Source of the DNA: Diabrotica undecimpunctata
Taxonomy: Eukaryota > Arthropoda > Insecta > Coleoptera > Chrysomelidae
Reading direction: 5' to 3'
Length of the DNA stretch: 64,000 nt
Assembly (NCBI RefSeq): GCF_040954645.1
Contig: NC_092806.1
Location: forward strand, 162,498,328 to 162,562,327
The notes beneath the pieces are model-generated. The model did no database searches. It saw only the letters and a list, made by a program, of their open reading frames with translations, and was not told the origin of the DNA. Positions 10,480 to 22,313 of this stretch are shown one piece after another; the stretch's first letter is position 1, and every line of letters starts with the position of its first letter. Both the position numbers and the translations under genes were made by a program.

Positions 10480-10862
10480 AAATATAGAAAAATGACCGCG
10501 TTTAGGAATAAAAGAAAACCGAATAGAGAAGATATTTTTAAAGAAAAAAAAATAAAATGCTAGAAATTAACCAAAAATGCAAAGAAAGACGAGAAGCATA
10601 TTTAAGATTTAAATAATTGGGAATACAGCACACAGAGTAAGTAACAAATCGAAACCAATATAGCAGTAATAAAAAACAAAGCAGAAGTACTGGAAATGAT
10701 ACTTAAAGAGGTTGGAGAGTGACTTCTTGGTGCGTAGAAGGAAATATGGGGAACAATAAGAAATCGACGTAAAGAAGAATATAATATTTGGGACAACTTG
10801 TGTCTTACTAAAGCAAAGATCATTCTACAAAAAAAAAATAAAGCGATGAAAAAAGTAAATAC
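10480..10862 (+). pseudogene. LINE inter-domain (linker) fragment
   Basis: Plus-strand reading with stops gives NKAEVLEMILKEVGE, KEIWGTIRNRRKEEYN and WDNLCLTKAKIILQKKNKAM. This basic, Trp-containing pattern is typical of the stretch between endonuclease and RT in RTE-like LINEs. Neither catalytic domain is present. Confidence 0.45.
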
Positions 10863-10869
10863 CATAATC

Positions 10870-12019
10870 TCAATTTGTTTGTATCGATAAAAAATATTCT
10901 ACCAACCAAAAAATTTCTCACGCATACCACCCACCTTATTCCTTATTGTACTTTCACAAAGACGTAAGCCACATCAAGTCAGTATCGAGATAAAATCTGT
11001 CAAAGCTGTCGACAGTTTACCCAAAACAGAGATATTTTATATTTTCTCACTTTGTGGCCGATGTCTAGACTGACGTATTGTGGTCATTGTCGATTGATTT
11101 CTAATGCCTTAAACGCTTTCATAATACCTTTAAATACCTGTTAAACGTTTTCTTTATCCAGCAAGAAAGAAGCGATTTTACAACTAGAATCGCTGACAAT
11201 GAAGTTGACGGATGTGAATAGAAAGTCATTGCTGGATGTGTTTCAGGTGCATAGAGGTAAGCTATAGATTGCTACGGCAATATAATTAAAGATCCTGATG
11301 GTGTCAATATTTTCCATATATCATATATAAAAAAGAAACAAAAAAAATGTCATAGGTAGGCAAATCAATTTTTTTCGAACAAACTATTCGGATATCCTTC
11401 TATTAACTGCTGTCTTTAATGTAGAGAATAATCATTGATAGAGAGATGCGTAAAGAAACCCTCACATTAATTTAGATTTATACAAGGCAGATAAATAACA
11501 CAAGCAATTTTTATTGTAAGGCAGCTAATAAAAACTGATCATTTAGTATTATTGAAGGAAAAAAAAACAGTATTTTCTACTGCGAAGTAGAACATACTGA
11601 TAGAGAATTCAATTAGATTAATCCTAAGATTAAAAGAGGTGAGACAAAAATAGAATATCTGTCTCATTTGAATATGGAGTTACTAGTACAAATTAGATGG
11701 AAGTTTAGGATAATAAAATCGTTTTCTTTTTCTTCTTTTTCGAAATTTTCCCATTATGAGTTCGTTGTTTTAACTCTCCACAGTTTTCTATCATCCCAGT
11801 CACCATCTCTGAGATTTCTCTCCATTACAGCATTCCCCATAATATATGTTTTTCATCTCATAGCTGCTTCCTATGAGTCCATTCTTTTTTATGGCTGGGC
11901 ATGCTTTGAACATAAATTTACCATTGTATTGCTCAATTTTCCAACTTTTTTGTTATTGTATCATGATAAATATATTCGAGGCATCATCTGGCTTTTCGGA
12001 ATCTATATTGTGTTTCACT
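10870..12019. other. gene-free stretch
   Basis: AT-rich, no recognisable gene. The T-rich reading around 11700-11980 is low in complexity and unconvincing on both strands. Confidence 0.5.
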
Positions 12020-12027
12020 ATAGCTGT

Positions 12028-13312
12028 CAGTACTAAGCAAATACTAAGAAATGTGAAGAACACCGAATCATTAGCCTCATGAACCACTCACTCAAAATAT
12101 TCTTAAACATCATCCATGCTCGCATATACAAAAAATTGGAGGAGGGTATTGCTGATGTACAATTTGGATTTCGCAGCAGTCTTGGCACAAAAGAAACACT
12201 TTTTAGCATATAAGTATTGATACAACGAGCAAGAGATGTTAATATAGATGTCTTTGCCTATTCCATTGACTTCGAAAAGGCATTTGATAAAGTACAGCAT
12301 GAGAGGCTTATTGAAACTTTGCGAATCGCAAACATTGATGACGAGGATATAAGAATAATAGCCAATCTCTATAGGAAACAAGTAAGAAAGATTCGAGTAG
12401 ACAATCAATTATCCGATAAAGTCCCAATACAAAGAAATTGCATACTCTCACCTTTGCTGTTTAATGCGTACTCTGAACATATATTTCGAGAAGCTTTGGA
12501 AGAAACGACTGATGGCGAGATTGTTAACGGTGAAGTAATAAATAATCTAAGATATGCAGACGACACTGTCCTTGTTGCGGATAGTGCTGAAGGACTACAA
12601 AGACTGATAGATCAAGTAGTTAACATCGGTAGAAAAAATGGAATGGAACTTATTAATAAGAAGACGAAAATTAAAATCATAAGCAAAAACCAAGATACAG
12701 ATGCAAAGTTTATGAGATATTGGATAGAACAGAAAAAATAACATACCTAGGATGCAACATCACAGACAGCTGGGATCACTCATACGAGATTAAATGTAGG
12801 ATCGAAAAAGCCAGGAGTGCCTTCCAACAGATGAAGAAAGTTCTCTGCAATTTAACCTTAAACTTACATCTCCGACTCAAAATCTTTAATTGTTATGTGT
12901 TTTCTGTTCTTATGTATGGAGCAGAGACATGGACACTCACTGATGCGTCTTGCAGACGGTTGCAGTCTTTCGAGATGTGGTTCTATCGTCACATGATCAC
13001 AATATCATATGTACATCACATAACTAACGACGCAGTAATGCAACGTTTACAAAAAGGACCTGAAGTATTGAAATCCATTAAAGAAAGAAAGTTAGCATAC
13101 TTCGGACATATAGTGAGAAATAAAAATAAATACAGAACCCTACTATTGATATTAGAAGGGAAAATGGAAGGAAATAGAGGACTAGGCCGCCGCCGAATTG
13201 AGACAGTGGACAGGTATGACCACCACAGACGTATTTCGAACAGCTGCTAATAAAATACTATGGGCCATTGTGGTAGCCAACATCCATAGAGGATAGGCAC
13301 TAGCAGAAGAAG
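12028..13312 (+). pseudogene. 5'-truncated RTE-like LINE, second subfamily
   Basis: Reading starts inside RT (KCEEHRIISLMNHSLKIFL) and carries QFGFRSSLGTKE, then a TAA near 12212. It continues with FAYSIDFEKAFDKVQHERL and RYADDTVLVA. A frameshift near 12720 leads into ITYLGCNITDSWDH, LMYGAETWTL and ISYVHHITNDAVMQRL. A second shift near 13200 leads to ANIHRG and a TAG at 13294-13296. The motifs match the intact element at 4718-7639 region by region but diverge clearly, so this is another subfamily. The element ends in GCAGAAGAAG. ATAGCTGT occurs at both edges (12020-12027 and 13313-13320), a plausible 8-bp target duplication. Confidence 0.85.
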
Positions 13313-13320
13313 ATAGCTGT

Positions 13321-13820
13321 GAATGTGTTAGTCTATCTATCTTTTATTACTATAGATTCTTGCAATTGAAGGTAGTACACTTATCCCTCTCTAGTTATAA
13401 TCCTTCTTTTGCCTCCTTTTTTTTAATATTGACATTTCTATTTCCATTGTCATTTTTCTTTTCATCTTCACCGAATCCCCCTACTATGTCTTCGTCTTCA
13501 TTTCCGATATGCTTGATAAAATTTGCAATCATTAAAATATCTTCTAATACTTCGTTTAGTGTATTAAAAAATCTTTCTCTTTTAGGGTTACATTACTATT
13601 CATTGCATATATATCAACTATTCTTGTTGGATACATACAGAATATTGTACGATGCATGTTGCATGAACAGATAGTAAGAAACTTGGCCGGATTAAAAATT
13701 AAGTTTGGAATTAGTGTCCTATTTCACTTATTTTGGGCTTCATTGGTTTACCGACAATTTTTTACAATTTGTGTAAATCGTGGCTTACCCGAGATTACAA
13801 ACCAAAATCTATTTCCAATT
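13321..13820. other. stretch without a recognised gene; small acidic minus ORF
   Basis: The minus strand of about 13408-13588 reads NEVLEDILMIANFIKHIG and NEDEDIVGGFGEDEKKN, about 60 codons, acidic then Lys/Asn-rich. I do not recognise it. It lies just 5' of the piggyBac relic but on the opposite strand. Confidence 0.35.
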
Positions 13821-13824
13821 TTAA

Positions 13825-15187
13825 ATTTCTCGAAGTATGCAAATATGTCACCAGCGGACCTGTTCGAGCTTTTCAGTACTGATGATATCATACAGATACT
13901 TTGTATTGAGGCTACTCAATACCCTCGATTTAAAAATTGTTCAGACACAAAAATTACAACTGAAAAAATGAAATGCTTTGTAGCAATGCTTATAGTTTCT
14001 GGTTATGATAAAAAGCCATCAAAAAAAGTTACTGGGATTCTGAAGATGATTTGTGCCAATAACTCTCTTCTTCAACCCAACGATAAACTCACCAAACTCA
14101 GACCTCTTATAAATAAGATAAAAACTAACTTTCATTACAGACATTATATTCCGGATCAAGAAATCGTCTACGATGAAAGCACGATAGAATACTTTGGAAA
14201 ACACGGATGTAAGAAGTATATTCTAGGAAAACTCATACGATTTGGATATAAAGTCTAGTGTCTGAATTCCAAAAATTGTTACCCTATCAATTTTGAGGTT
14301 TATCAGGGAAATATGCCAAATTCTAATCGAGAGAATTAAGAAAAAATTGGTAAAGCAACAGCTCCGTTATTGCAGATTGTTGAAGAGATGCCCCATTATA
14401 GATCTCTGCCATACCGTTATAATTTTGATAACCTATTCACATCCATCGATATTCTATACTATTTAAAAGATAATGGTTATAAAGCAACAAGGACAGTTAG
14501 AGAAAATAGACTAACAAAGAAGTGTCCTCTCTGGACAGTAAAAGAGTTAAAAAGGAAACCTAGAGGTTTATTACTATGCCGTAATTACAGATCAACGAGT
14601 CGTGGTTACACGCTGGATGGATAATTCTGTAGTTACTGTAGCATCAACTGTTCATGGAGTTTCTCCAGTATCGAATGCAAGCGTCTACTCATCGACTGAA
14701 AAAAAAAAAACGAAAATAGGGATTCCTAGACCTAATTGTGTTGGAAAATACAATGCATTTATGGAGGGTATTTATCAAATGAATGCGAATACAAATGTTT
14801 ATAGAGTTGAAATTAGAGGCAAGAAATGGTGGTGGCCGATCTTTACTTGGCTACTAGATTCATCTATCCAAAATTCATGGATAATATATAGAAAACATCA
14901 TCCAGGTGCACCCCAATTGTGTGTTCGAAGAGAATTATTTAAAAAGATTTTAAAACCTATCTAGAGCTGCTGCACAACCATCCACATATTTACCTGAAAG
15001 CAGGATTGTTCCCGATATTAGGTACGATCACAGTGATCACTATGTTGAATATGTTCCGAATAATAAAAGAAGACGTTGTGCTGGCAGCCATGCACAATCG
15101 AGCGCTGTGAATACACAATGCGGCAAATGCAATGTACTCGTAGGGTTGTGTATTGAGAGCTTTAGTGACTTTCACAAACAAAATTGA
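13825..15187 (+). pseudogene. piggyBac-family transposase relic
   Basis: Reading in several frames gives [15 protein letters not shown] (N-terminal piggyBac domain), [18 protein letters not shown] with the first catalytic Asp, YNFDNLFTSIDILYYL with the second, then GKYNAFMEGIYQMNAN, where active members carry the D.xxD box, so the third Asp is lost. Next come KKWWWPIFTWLLD and VRRELFKKIL. After a frameshift near 14962 comes a C-terminal cysteine-rich domain (RRRCAG, QCGKCNV, CIESFSDFH) ending with TGA at 15185-15187. Stops or shifts also occur near 14258 and 14620. The N-terminal region before 13825 is not recognisable. Loss of a catalytic residue and several frame breaks make it dead. Confidence 0.88.
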
Positions 15188-15379
15188 AGCTTTGTAAACA
15201 ATTTTCATATTTTCATAATTTTTGTAAAATTAACAATAAAAAACCATGGTTTCAAATATTTGTTTACTATAGAACATGATCTAATATTGTTATTACCAGA
15301 CGGGTATTTAAAATATTAGTTATGTACAATATTTGGACACCCCTATTGTAGAAAAAATTAAAAACTACAGCAAATTCCA

Positions 15380-15410
15380 CAATTTTAAAATTCAGTACTT
15401 AATGGGTTAA
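15380..15410. repeat. possible piggyBac 3' terminus at TTAA
   Basis: About 220 bp after the piggyBac relic the sequence reads GGGTTAA (15404-15410). piggyBac elements insert at TTAA with CCC/GGG-type ends, so this is a candidate right end. A candidate left end, TTAACCTTTAGATGC at 8390-8404, is far away and only loosely similar. Treat as tentative. Confidence 0.3.
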
Positions 15411-15439
15411 TTATTTTTAAATTATCATACATTATCATT

Positions 15440-15712
15440 TCTTGAAGAACAAAAAGCTATTTTGGACATGTGCTTTGAAGAAATGGTCTTGAAAAACTTA
15501 CCATCCAGGGAAAAGTAGAAGGCAAAAGAAATAGAGGTAGATCTCCCACACGATACACGGACCATATTGTTGCTACCATTGGCGCTCCATTGTCAGAATG
15601 TGCTAGAATGGCAGAAGATAGAAAAACGTGGAGGAACATTGGGAAATTTAGCTAATAGCTTCATGATATCACGATACCTGCATCCGGTTAATGACTAAGA
15701 AGAAGAAGAAGA
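15440..15712 (+). pseudogene. 3' tail of a LINE
   Basis: The reading SYFGHVL, then (after a stop) LTIQGKVEGKRNRGRSPTR and IGAPLSECARMAEDRKTW is the C-terminal end of an RTE-like ORF2 (basic GRSPTRYTD box, then CARMAEDR..W). It finishes in AAGAAGAAGAAGAAG (15697-15711), the characteristic tail. RT and endonuclease are absent. Confidence 0.75.
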
Positions 15713-16943
15713 TCGTCTCTTGAAAATCTGAAATGTTTCACAAGTATTTTCCCTGTATGATAGTGATGTATCTATCTCTTGAAGCTTTGAAATGTTTTAC
15801 TAACATTGTCACTCTATTGTAGAACAGTTTCTTCTTATTATTTATATTTTAGTTTGGCACAGCATTTTACAACATTGTCGATTCGAAAAAGAACGATTCT
15901 ATTCACGTTCTCAAACGATTATAGGTGGCAGCACTTGTTTTGAAAGATGGTGGACCAAATAGAGATATCGTTTATTGACATTGTAAATTTGATAGGAAAT
16001 TTTAATACTTCTGGTGGAAAGGCAAGCAAGCTCATTATTTTTAAAATTTGATGAAATTTATGCCAGTTTTAAACTCTAAAATTTTGATCATTTCTGACAT
16101 TGTACAATGCTAGAAATAGACAATAATTTCCGTATAATGCTAGGATTGTCCAATTTCGAGCTTTGCTCGTAACATATACATATACAATTAATTTAAAGAT
16201 CTTTACTTCTTTCTTTTTTGACGTTGCTACTTCTTTATACACAACCTTCATTCATCCACCACTTCTGTTTATTTTCCCGAAGCATAAGACGAAGACATCA
16301 ACTCATTTTAACACTATCTTTCTTTGCTAATCATAAACCAACAATTGCCTCAGGAAGAAGACATAAAAAAACATCCGTTAAAAAACGATTGTCCTTCTCC
16401 AAGCGTTTTGTTAGAATGGGAATACACCGTTTAAAATTCCTAAAGTATTAACAGGATTTGTGGTATTTCGTCTATAGACACTGATTAAAAACACTTTGTT
16501 GGTTAATTTGGGTAAAATTCTCACCGAGATCCAAAGTACAATGGGTCTGTCAAGTGTTGAATGGAGAAGTCAGGCTCTTGAATGAGTTTTAATCCTATTC
16601 ACGGTGTCACAGGTTGCACCGTAACAGTTATAATAATAATCTTCGGCTGTGTACAATTCCACCAAAAGATTATATTACCAGAATACAAAGTACTAAAAAA
16701 ATTAATTTTACTTGAATTTCTACAACTGATCTGACAAATATTTACTGAGCTTTTTTGTTTCAGGTGAGTGGAAACATTTATGACTTTTCGTACCTATGCT
16801 CGCTGCTTAAGAGAATGGAATTGGAAGCTTCTACTGGCTGTATAAGTCACTAATGTTTAAATTATTATGTAAATGAATGTTTCTTGTCCATATTGCCAAG
16901 TGTCTATTGTTAAGGAAAAACATTTCACTGCAATTTTATTTAT
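15713..16943. other. gene-free stretch
   Basis: No recognised gene. 15715-15762 and 15773-15820 are two diverged copies of one unit of about 58 bp (TCTCTTGAA..TGAAATGTTT). An open plus-strand stretch near 16218-16451 has basic composition but no family likeness. Confidence 0.5.
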
Positions 16944-17110
16944 TTCTTTTCTTCTTACAGTGCCATCTCCTTATGGAGGTTGGCAATCATAAAGGCTATT
17001 TTTATTTTTCAACTTGCTAATCAAACCAATCTACATTGATACCAATCACGTAGATTCTTCAAGCAAAAATTCTTCCTTGAATCTTTCTCTATATTATGAG
17101 TCTCAAAATT
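16944..17110 (-). pseudogene. 3' tail of another LINE subfamily
   Basis: The minus strand reads RRKNFCLKNLRDWYQC and KIAFMIANLHKEMAL followed by a stop and AGAAGAAAAG. This is the same C-terminal layout (SWLKNLR.W then MIANLR) as the RTE-like element at 4604-7738, but clearly another subfamily. Confidence 0.7.
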
Positions 17111-17139
17111 TCATATTTTGGTACCTAGGTTCCAGTTTT

Positions 17140-18061
17140 CTGGTTTGTAAAATGGTGATTATATAGTGGTCGATTACATTCTCGTTAACAAAAGATTTAG
17201 AAATTGAATAAGAAGCGTGCAAACATGTCCTAGTGCTGATGCAGACTCCGACCACTATTTACTTCTTGCCAACGTTAACATTAAATTGAGAAAACAAGAG
17301 AAAACAGCGTAAAATTGAGACTAGATTTGTAAAAGCTAGAAGGTGCAAAATGTCAACAACAAATAAATGAAACAATTGCACCAGCATTCATAGAAGCTTC
17401 AAAAAAAGATATTAACAGTGCCTGTAACGAAATGAAGGCGACAGTACTTAACGCTGGCAAAACGTTTGTGGGTAGAAAAGAACCAAGTGCCAAAAAAGAC
17501 TTGTTAACACCAGATATTGTAAAGCTCATAGAAGAAAAACGAAAATACAGAAAAACAAATTAAGAAAAATACAAGCAAATGAAGAAACTAGTAGAAACGC
17601 ATATCAAGGAAGCACAAGAACTTTGGATGGATAAAAATTGTAAAGAAATAAAAGAATTTAATATGAAACAAGACACACATAACCTACATAAGAAACTAAA
17701 AAAGTTACGGGTAATACACGAAAGAGAATACCACAAGTTATAAGAAACTCCAATGGAGATCTCCAATTATTACAATAAGAACAACAACAAACTTTAATGA
17801 CGAAAATATTGAGTGTCTAACTAAATTATTTAATAAAATATACCACGACTGTCAAATTCCTGAAACTTACTTGGCAACGAAAAATACTCTCTTCTATACG
17901 TCAGAATGTAAGGAAGAGTAAAGGGAAGAAAAGGTTTGGGAAAAAAGAAAAAATCTTGGCTGAGGAATCTCAGAACTTGGACTAACCTCAGTGTTGAACA
18001 AATATTTCCCGTTGCAAAAGTTAGGGAAGCGTTTGAAGAATTGATCGCCAACTTTCGTTAG
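17140..18061 (+). pseudogene. LINE with internal deletion (endonuclease end, linker, C-terminus)
   Basis: Begins with VVDYILVNKRFRN and SADADSDHYLLLANVNIKL, the final endonuclease motifs including SDH. The linker follows (EASKKDINSACNEMKATVL, DIVKLIEEKRKYRK, KKLVETHIKEAQELWMDKN), then LTKLFNKIYHDCQIPETYL. At about 17890 it jumps directly to the C-terminal box KKKKSWLRNLRTWTNLSVEQ and FEELIANFR with a stop at 18059-18061. The whole RT core is missing, so this is a deletion derivative. Confidence 0.75.
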
Positions 18062-19280
18062 AAGACGGTGTTTAATTTCGGTTTTTTCCAAGCCGCTCTT
18101 ATCAATGAGTGCACCTAAATATTTAAATTTTTTCACTTGTTTGATTTCCACGTCCTCGTCTATAAACACTTCAAACCTTGTATCCGAATTGATAACTAAA
18201 TATTCTGTTTTCTTCATGCTGACTTGTAACCCCCATTTTACATATTCTCAGTATAGACGCTTTATTATAAATTCTAGATCCTAAGAATCTTGAGCTAGGA
18301 TGACTTGGTCATCCGCAAAGTTCAGAGAGAACAGTACGTCATTTCCTATGGGGATTCCCATTCCCTGGCAGTGGTTTTTCCAATTTTGGAGGGCTGCATC
18401 AATATATAAATTAGATAGTAAGGGTGACATAGTGCATCCTTGTCTTAGTCCTTTAGTTACTTTTATTGGCTGTGATAGTCTATTTCCGATTTTTAGGTAA
18501 CTAGTGTTATCCCTGTATACTTCTGTGATTATTCCTAAAAGGTATGGACTAATGCCGAGTTGTTGTAAAGCTTGCCACAGTTTTTTCTATTAATTATTGG
18601 AGTATAAACAAGTTATCAGTGCAATATCTACAAGGCGTAAATCCAGGTCTTCGCTTTAATTTGTTGGCAGCATTGATTCATTAGAAAAGTTATTCGTTCT
18701 ATTAGAACTAGACCTTCTGCTTTAAGTAACTCTACAGATATATTGCCAGGTCCTGGATATCGCCCATTTTTCATTAGCATTAATTGACGCAGTACGGACC
18801 TCGTTTTTAGTAGTATAAATGTTACTATTTGTTTGTCTCTCCATACCGTATTCCTCTCCCATATATTCCAATCTGGACTATTGGAGTAAATTTTTATAGT
18901 GATTTTCTCACTTTTCTATAGCAATTAAGTTAAGGAGTTATGGGTGTTTTCTTTATATTAGTGATAGTTCTCCATGCTTCCGTAGTCTAAGAACCACCAA
19001 TTAAATTTTCAACTTGGACACATTTTTGTTTCCAGCAATTATTTTTTGCTTCTTCTATTTGATTACGTACTTCTCCGTTTTTCCTTTGATATGTTACTCT
19101 ATTGCTAGATGTTTTATTTGTTAACCATTTCTTTAGACTTCAGAGTGACTTCATTCGTATAAATGCTGATCTAGCAATATCTATTCCCCTGTTAATTTTT
19201 ATGGTATGATCATTGGTTTCATTGATCAAAGTTCTAAGTATCCTTTTTCTAATTACAATGTCCAAATTTTTGCATAATTA
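18045..19280 (-). pseudogene. rearranged LINE reverse transcriptase fragment
   Basis: From right to left on the minus strand: a thumb-like piece (TLINETNDHTIKINR, DIARSAFIRMKSL), a linker (EVRNQIEEAKNNCWKQK), GRYPGPGNISVELLKAEGL, RRPGFTPCRYCTDNLFILQ, then directly LWQALQQLGISPYLLGI. The segment that should carry KAFD is missing. KGLRQGCTMSPLLSNLYID, SLNFADDQVILA (FADD at plus 18309-18320) and FKYLGALIDKSGLEKTEI follow. A thumb-like piece upstream of a linker means two fragments have been joined. Several frame breaks are present. Its 3' edge meets the tail of the plus-strand LINE at about 18050. Confidence 0.75.
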
Positions 19281-20309
19281 TGCCATCATTCACTTTTCGT
19301 TTATCAATTGGATATGTTGTTGATATGCCTTGCATTCAAAAAGATCTGACTAAGTAGTATTATGAGTGGCGGAGTATTGTCTACACCATCACTTTTAATT
19401 CCAAAAACTAGTCCTCCATGTATTACTTCATATATTTAGTATTTTTACATTGATCCACATGTTCAGCTCTTATTCTGGTTCTCTTCTCTGATGGAATATC
19501 TCGTCTCTTCTAACTGACTTCTACATAGTTATACAAACAGCAAAACCTTCGGTGACTCATTCATTCTCAGCAGAATCGGCCCGAAGTTCCCTAGAAGCCG
19601 TTTCAGGTCTAATTTCACCACAATATGAATTTTATGATTGATGGGATATATGCATTGGACACAGATATGAAAAATAAAAAAATATTAACCGTTTTTTATT
19701 TTCAAATGCAAAATTTACTGCAAGCGTAGTAGAACTAGAAAAACAAAATCGGCAGTAAATAATTAACATAAATGATACTGAGTTAACAGCAAATTACAAT
19801 GCTGAGCAGCAATTGATAAAGCAATGATCACACAATTAGTTGTCACAGTTGAAAAGGAAGAATTATGTTATCTATAAAAATGTCTAAATCTTTACGTTTT
19901 GATTCTTAGTGGAATATTTTTAGTTGGAATCATGGATCACACTTTTAAATACTAGTTAATCATTTGATTCTTCTCTGATCAAGTTCGTTATTACTTGATT
20001 ATGGTAGCCCATTGATGGGCCAATTTAAAAGTGATTAATTCAACGTCGAGTGGACTGTTGGTTTGATAGTTTTGTATCCTCTGCTTAATACTAGAATGTA
20101 TCTCTCTCTATCTCTCACATTTGCATCTGAAATATGTCAAAAGTGTACGAATAATAATTATTAAAGTACTAACCAAAATGTTTAAGAAATATTTTTTTCT
20201 TTAAATGTACTACTGCTGAATATTTTTGTGTAAAGGTACTTGAGTTTCCACAGTTTTGTATTGCTTTTTTATCAATGGTTTACTTCGACTATCAATATTT
20301 AATTATTAT
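19281..20309. other. gene-free stretch
   Basis: No recognised coding. 20098-20118 is a short CTCTCTCTAT low-complexity run. Confidence 0.5.
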
Positions 20310-20600
20310 GAATGAAGCAAATAGTAAACAGCTTAACGAAACGTTGGTGGACGCCCTAAAGAAGGCACAGAAGAAATGCCAAGACAAGCAAATAAAACAA
20401 AACAAGGAAAAATAAAAAACTCACAGAAGACGCAAGAAACCTAGCAAAAAAGAAGGGAAATAGCAAGATGAGCACACAACGGCCATTGCAGAGCTTAAGA
20501 ATTTAAACAAAACCATTTCAAAAGACCTTAGGAAAGACATAAGCAACTTTAACACTAAAGAAACGACAATTACCATAGAACAAAATAAAATTTACACCAC
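20310..20600 (+). pseudogene. LINE linker fragment
   Basis: The plus strand reads SKQLNETLVDALKKAQKKCQ and, after stops, TAIAELKNLNKTISKDLRKD, ISNFNTKETTITIEQNK. ELNK.ISK.+R.DIR..N is the conserved segment just before RT in a group of RTE-like LINEs. Endonuclease and RT are absent. Confidence 0.55.
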
Positions 20601-21264
20601 CTAATTCATAACAATCATTAAAAGCTTAGCGTTTATAAATTTTACGGCATTCTTGATCCGGACGAAGTGTGACGGATTCAATTTTCCCTCTCCCCTATTA
20701 ACTCCAACACTGATGAACGTTTCCAATCGTAAAACAAGTGATAATCGAAAACGGCTAGGCAAATACAAAGCAGACAGCTTGGCACCACACAGACAGCAAC
20801 AGGAAACGACCCTGAGGAACACCCACCATAAAAAGAATGCACCCCAATTCATCATCTGGTCATAAAAACAAAAATAACGACTTCGGCACGACTATTAAAT
20901 CTTTCATGGCTATTTATTAATGGCTGTTTTGTGAGTTTCCAGTTTTTGTTTTTCTTTTTGAAATGTAACAGACATCTGGTCAGGGGCGGAACTCGAGGGG
21001 TCTTCATTGGAAAACGAATAGATAATGAGTTTATGAAATAAAATTTCCTTTGTCTACATTGTTTGAACATTATTTACAGCAGCGTTTATATGACTATCTT
21101 ATTATAAGCTGATTTCATAAACCAGTGATAAGAAATTTCAAAATTATTTGAAATTTTTTTGTGTCAAACTTTGCAGTAATTTTAATAAACCAATAATGTG
21201 GGTACCTACATAATCTGCTCAGGCATATTATCATTATAAATTTTCTACTTCCACAGCCATTTTC
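20601..21264. other. stretch without a recognised gene
   Basis: 20650-20865 is richer in C than its surroundings and open in two frames (one strand basic and Gln/Asn-rich), but I cannot assign it. 21187-21235 resembles 46489-46540 (CCAATAATGT..CATA.TCTG.TCAG), a short dispersed repeat. Confidence 0.4.
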
Positions 21265-22313
21265 TATGAGGAAGTTTTAGTCTCAATTGAAAACAGTGAA
21301 AATCCAACTGTCAATTTTTGTGACCTCAGTCGTGCTTTTAATTGTACAGATATGGTGTTAGAGGAGTTGCCCATAGTTGGTTTGGATCCTATTTGAAAAA
21401 AAGACACAAAATATAGTTAAAATAAAAAATAACTTCAAAATATCAATATCTGGCCAGATTGTTAATAACAATGCGTTTATAAATACCACAGGGCTCCATA
21501 TTGTGCCCGATACTATTTATTTTTTATATTAATGAACTATCATATGTAATGTCTGATGCATTTGTATCAGTTTATGCGGATGACTCAAGAATGCTATATC
21601 GCGATAAAGACATTTTTTTTTACAATATAAAATATCAAACTCACTGAAAACCTTCTCTGATTGGTCCAGTAATCAGACACTCCTGTTCAATGTTCGCAAA
21701 ACTAATTTGGTATCATTTGTATCTCGATTTACTAAACCTGATCTAAGTATTGCCATCGATTTTGAGGGTATTTTGAATTGTAGTGATGTGAAGTTTTTAA
21801 GACTACTTTCGACTCTCATTTATCTTTTAAGACTACTTGTTGGAATGTGTGTACAAAACGAAACTTTAACTGTTATCAATTGAGAAATTTGGGTAGAATA
21901 TTTAGTCTGCACCATCTTCGTCTTATCTTGTCAAATTATTGATACTAATTCATAAGAATCAAAGAACTTTTCTATGTACCAGTGATATTTACTCACACAA
22001 CAGAAGAAATAAGAGACAGCTTGAAGTACTAGATCGACATTTAGAAATAAGTAGGAAGTCATCTACTGTTCGTGGTTTACTACTGTAAAATAACTTTCTC
22101 AAACAATTAAAAACATTAATTCAACTAAGCTTTTAAAAACCAAGTTAGTGTACCAAAAGTACCTAGTGACTATGTGTCCTTTTGCACTGTTTTAAATATT
22201 TTTAATGTATTGTTCCATTTTTGTAATGTTTTATATTTATAATTCGTACTTTTGAGTTGCTATAAACCTTGTTGTAACTTATATTCAAATAAACTATCTA
22301 TCTATCTATTAAG
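21265..22313 (+). pseudogene. Jockey-like LINE RT relic with 3' end
   Basis: Frame-jumping reading gives SIENSENPTVNFCDLSRAFN, VAHSWFGSYLKKRHK, then a B-box ending in CPILFIFYINELSYVM, and SVYADDSRMLY (YADD near 21577). Heavily decayed C-terminal sequence follows, for example RRNKRQLEVLDRHLE. The 3' end is AATAAACTATCTATCTATCTATT (22289-22313), the tetranucleotide tail of a Jockey-type element. Stops are frequent. Confidence 0.75.

Noticed and set aside
11668..12082. 122- and 69-codon plus-strand frames
   Set aside because: T-rich, hydrophobic and overlapping, with no domain; probably chance.
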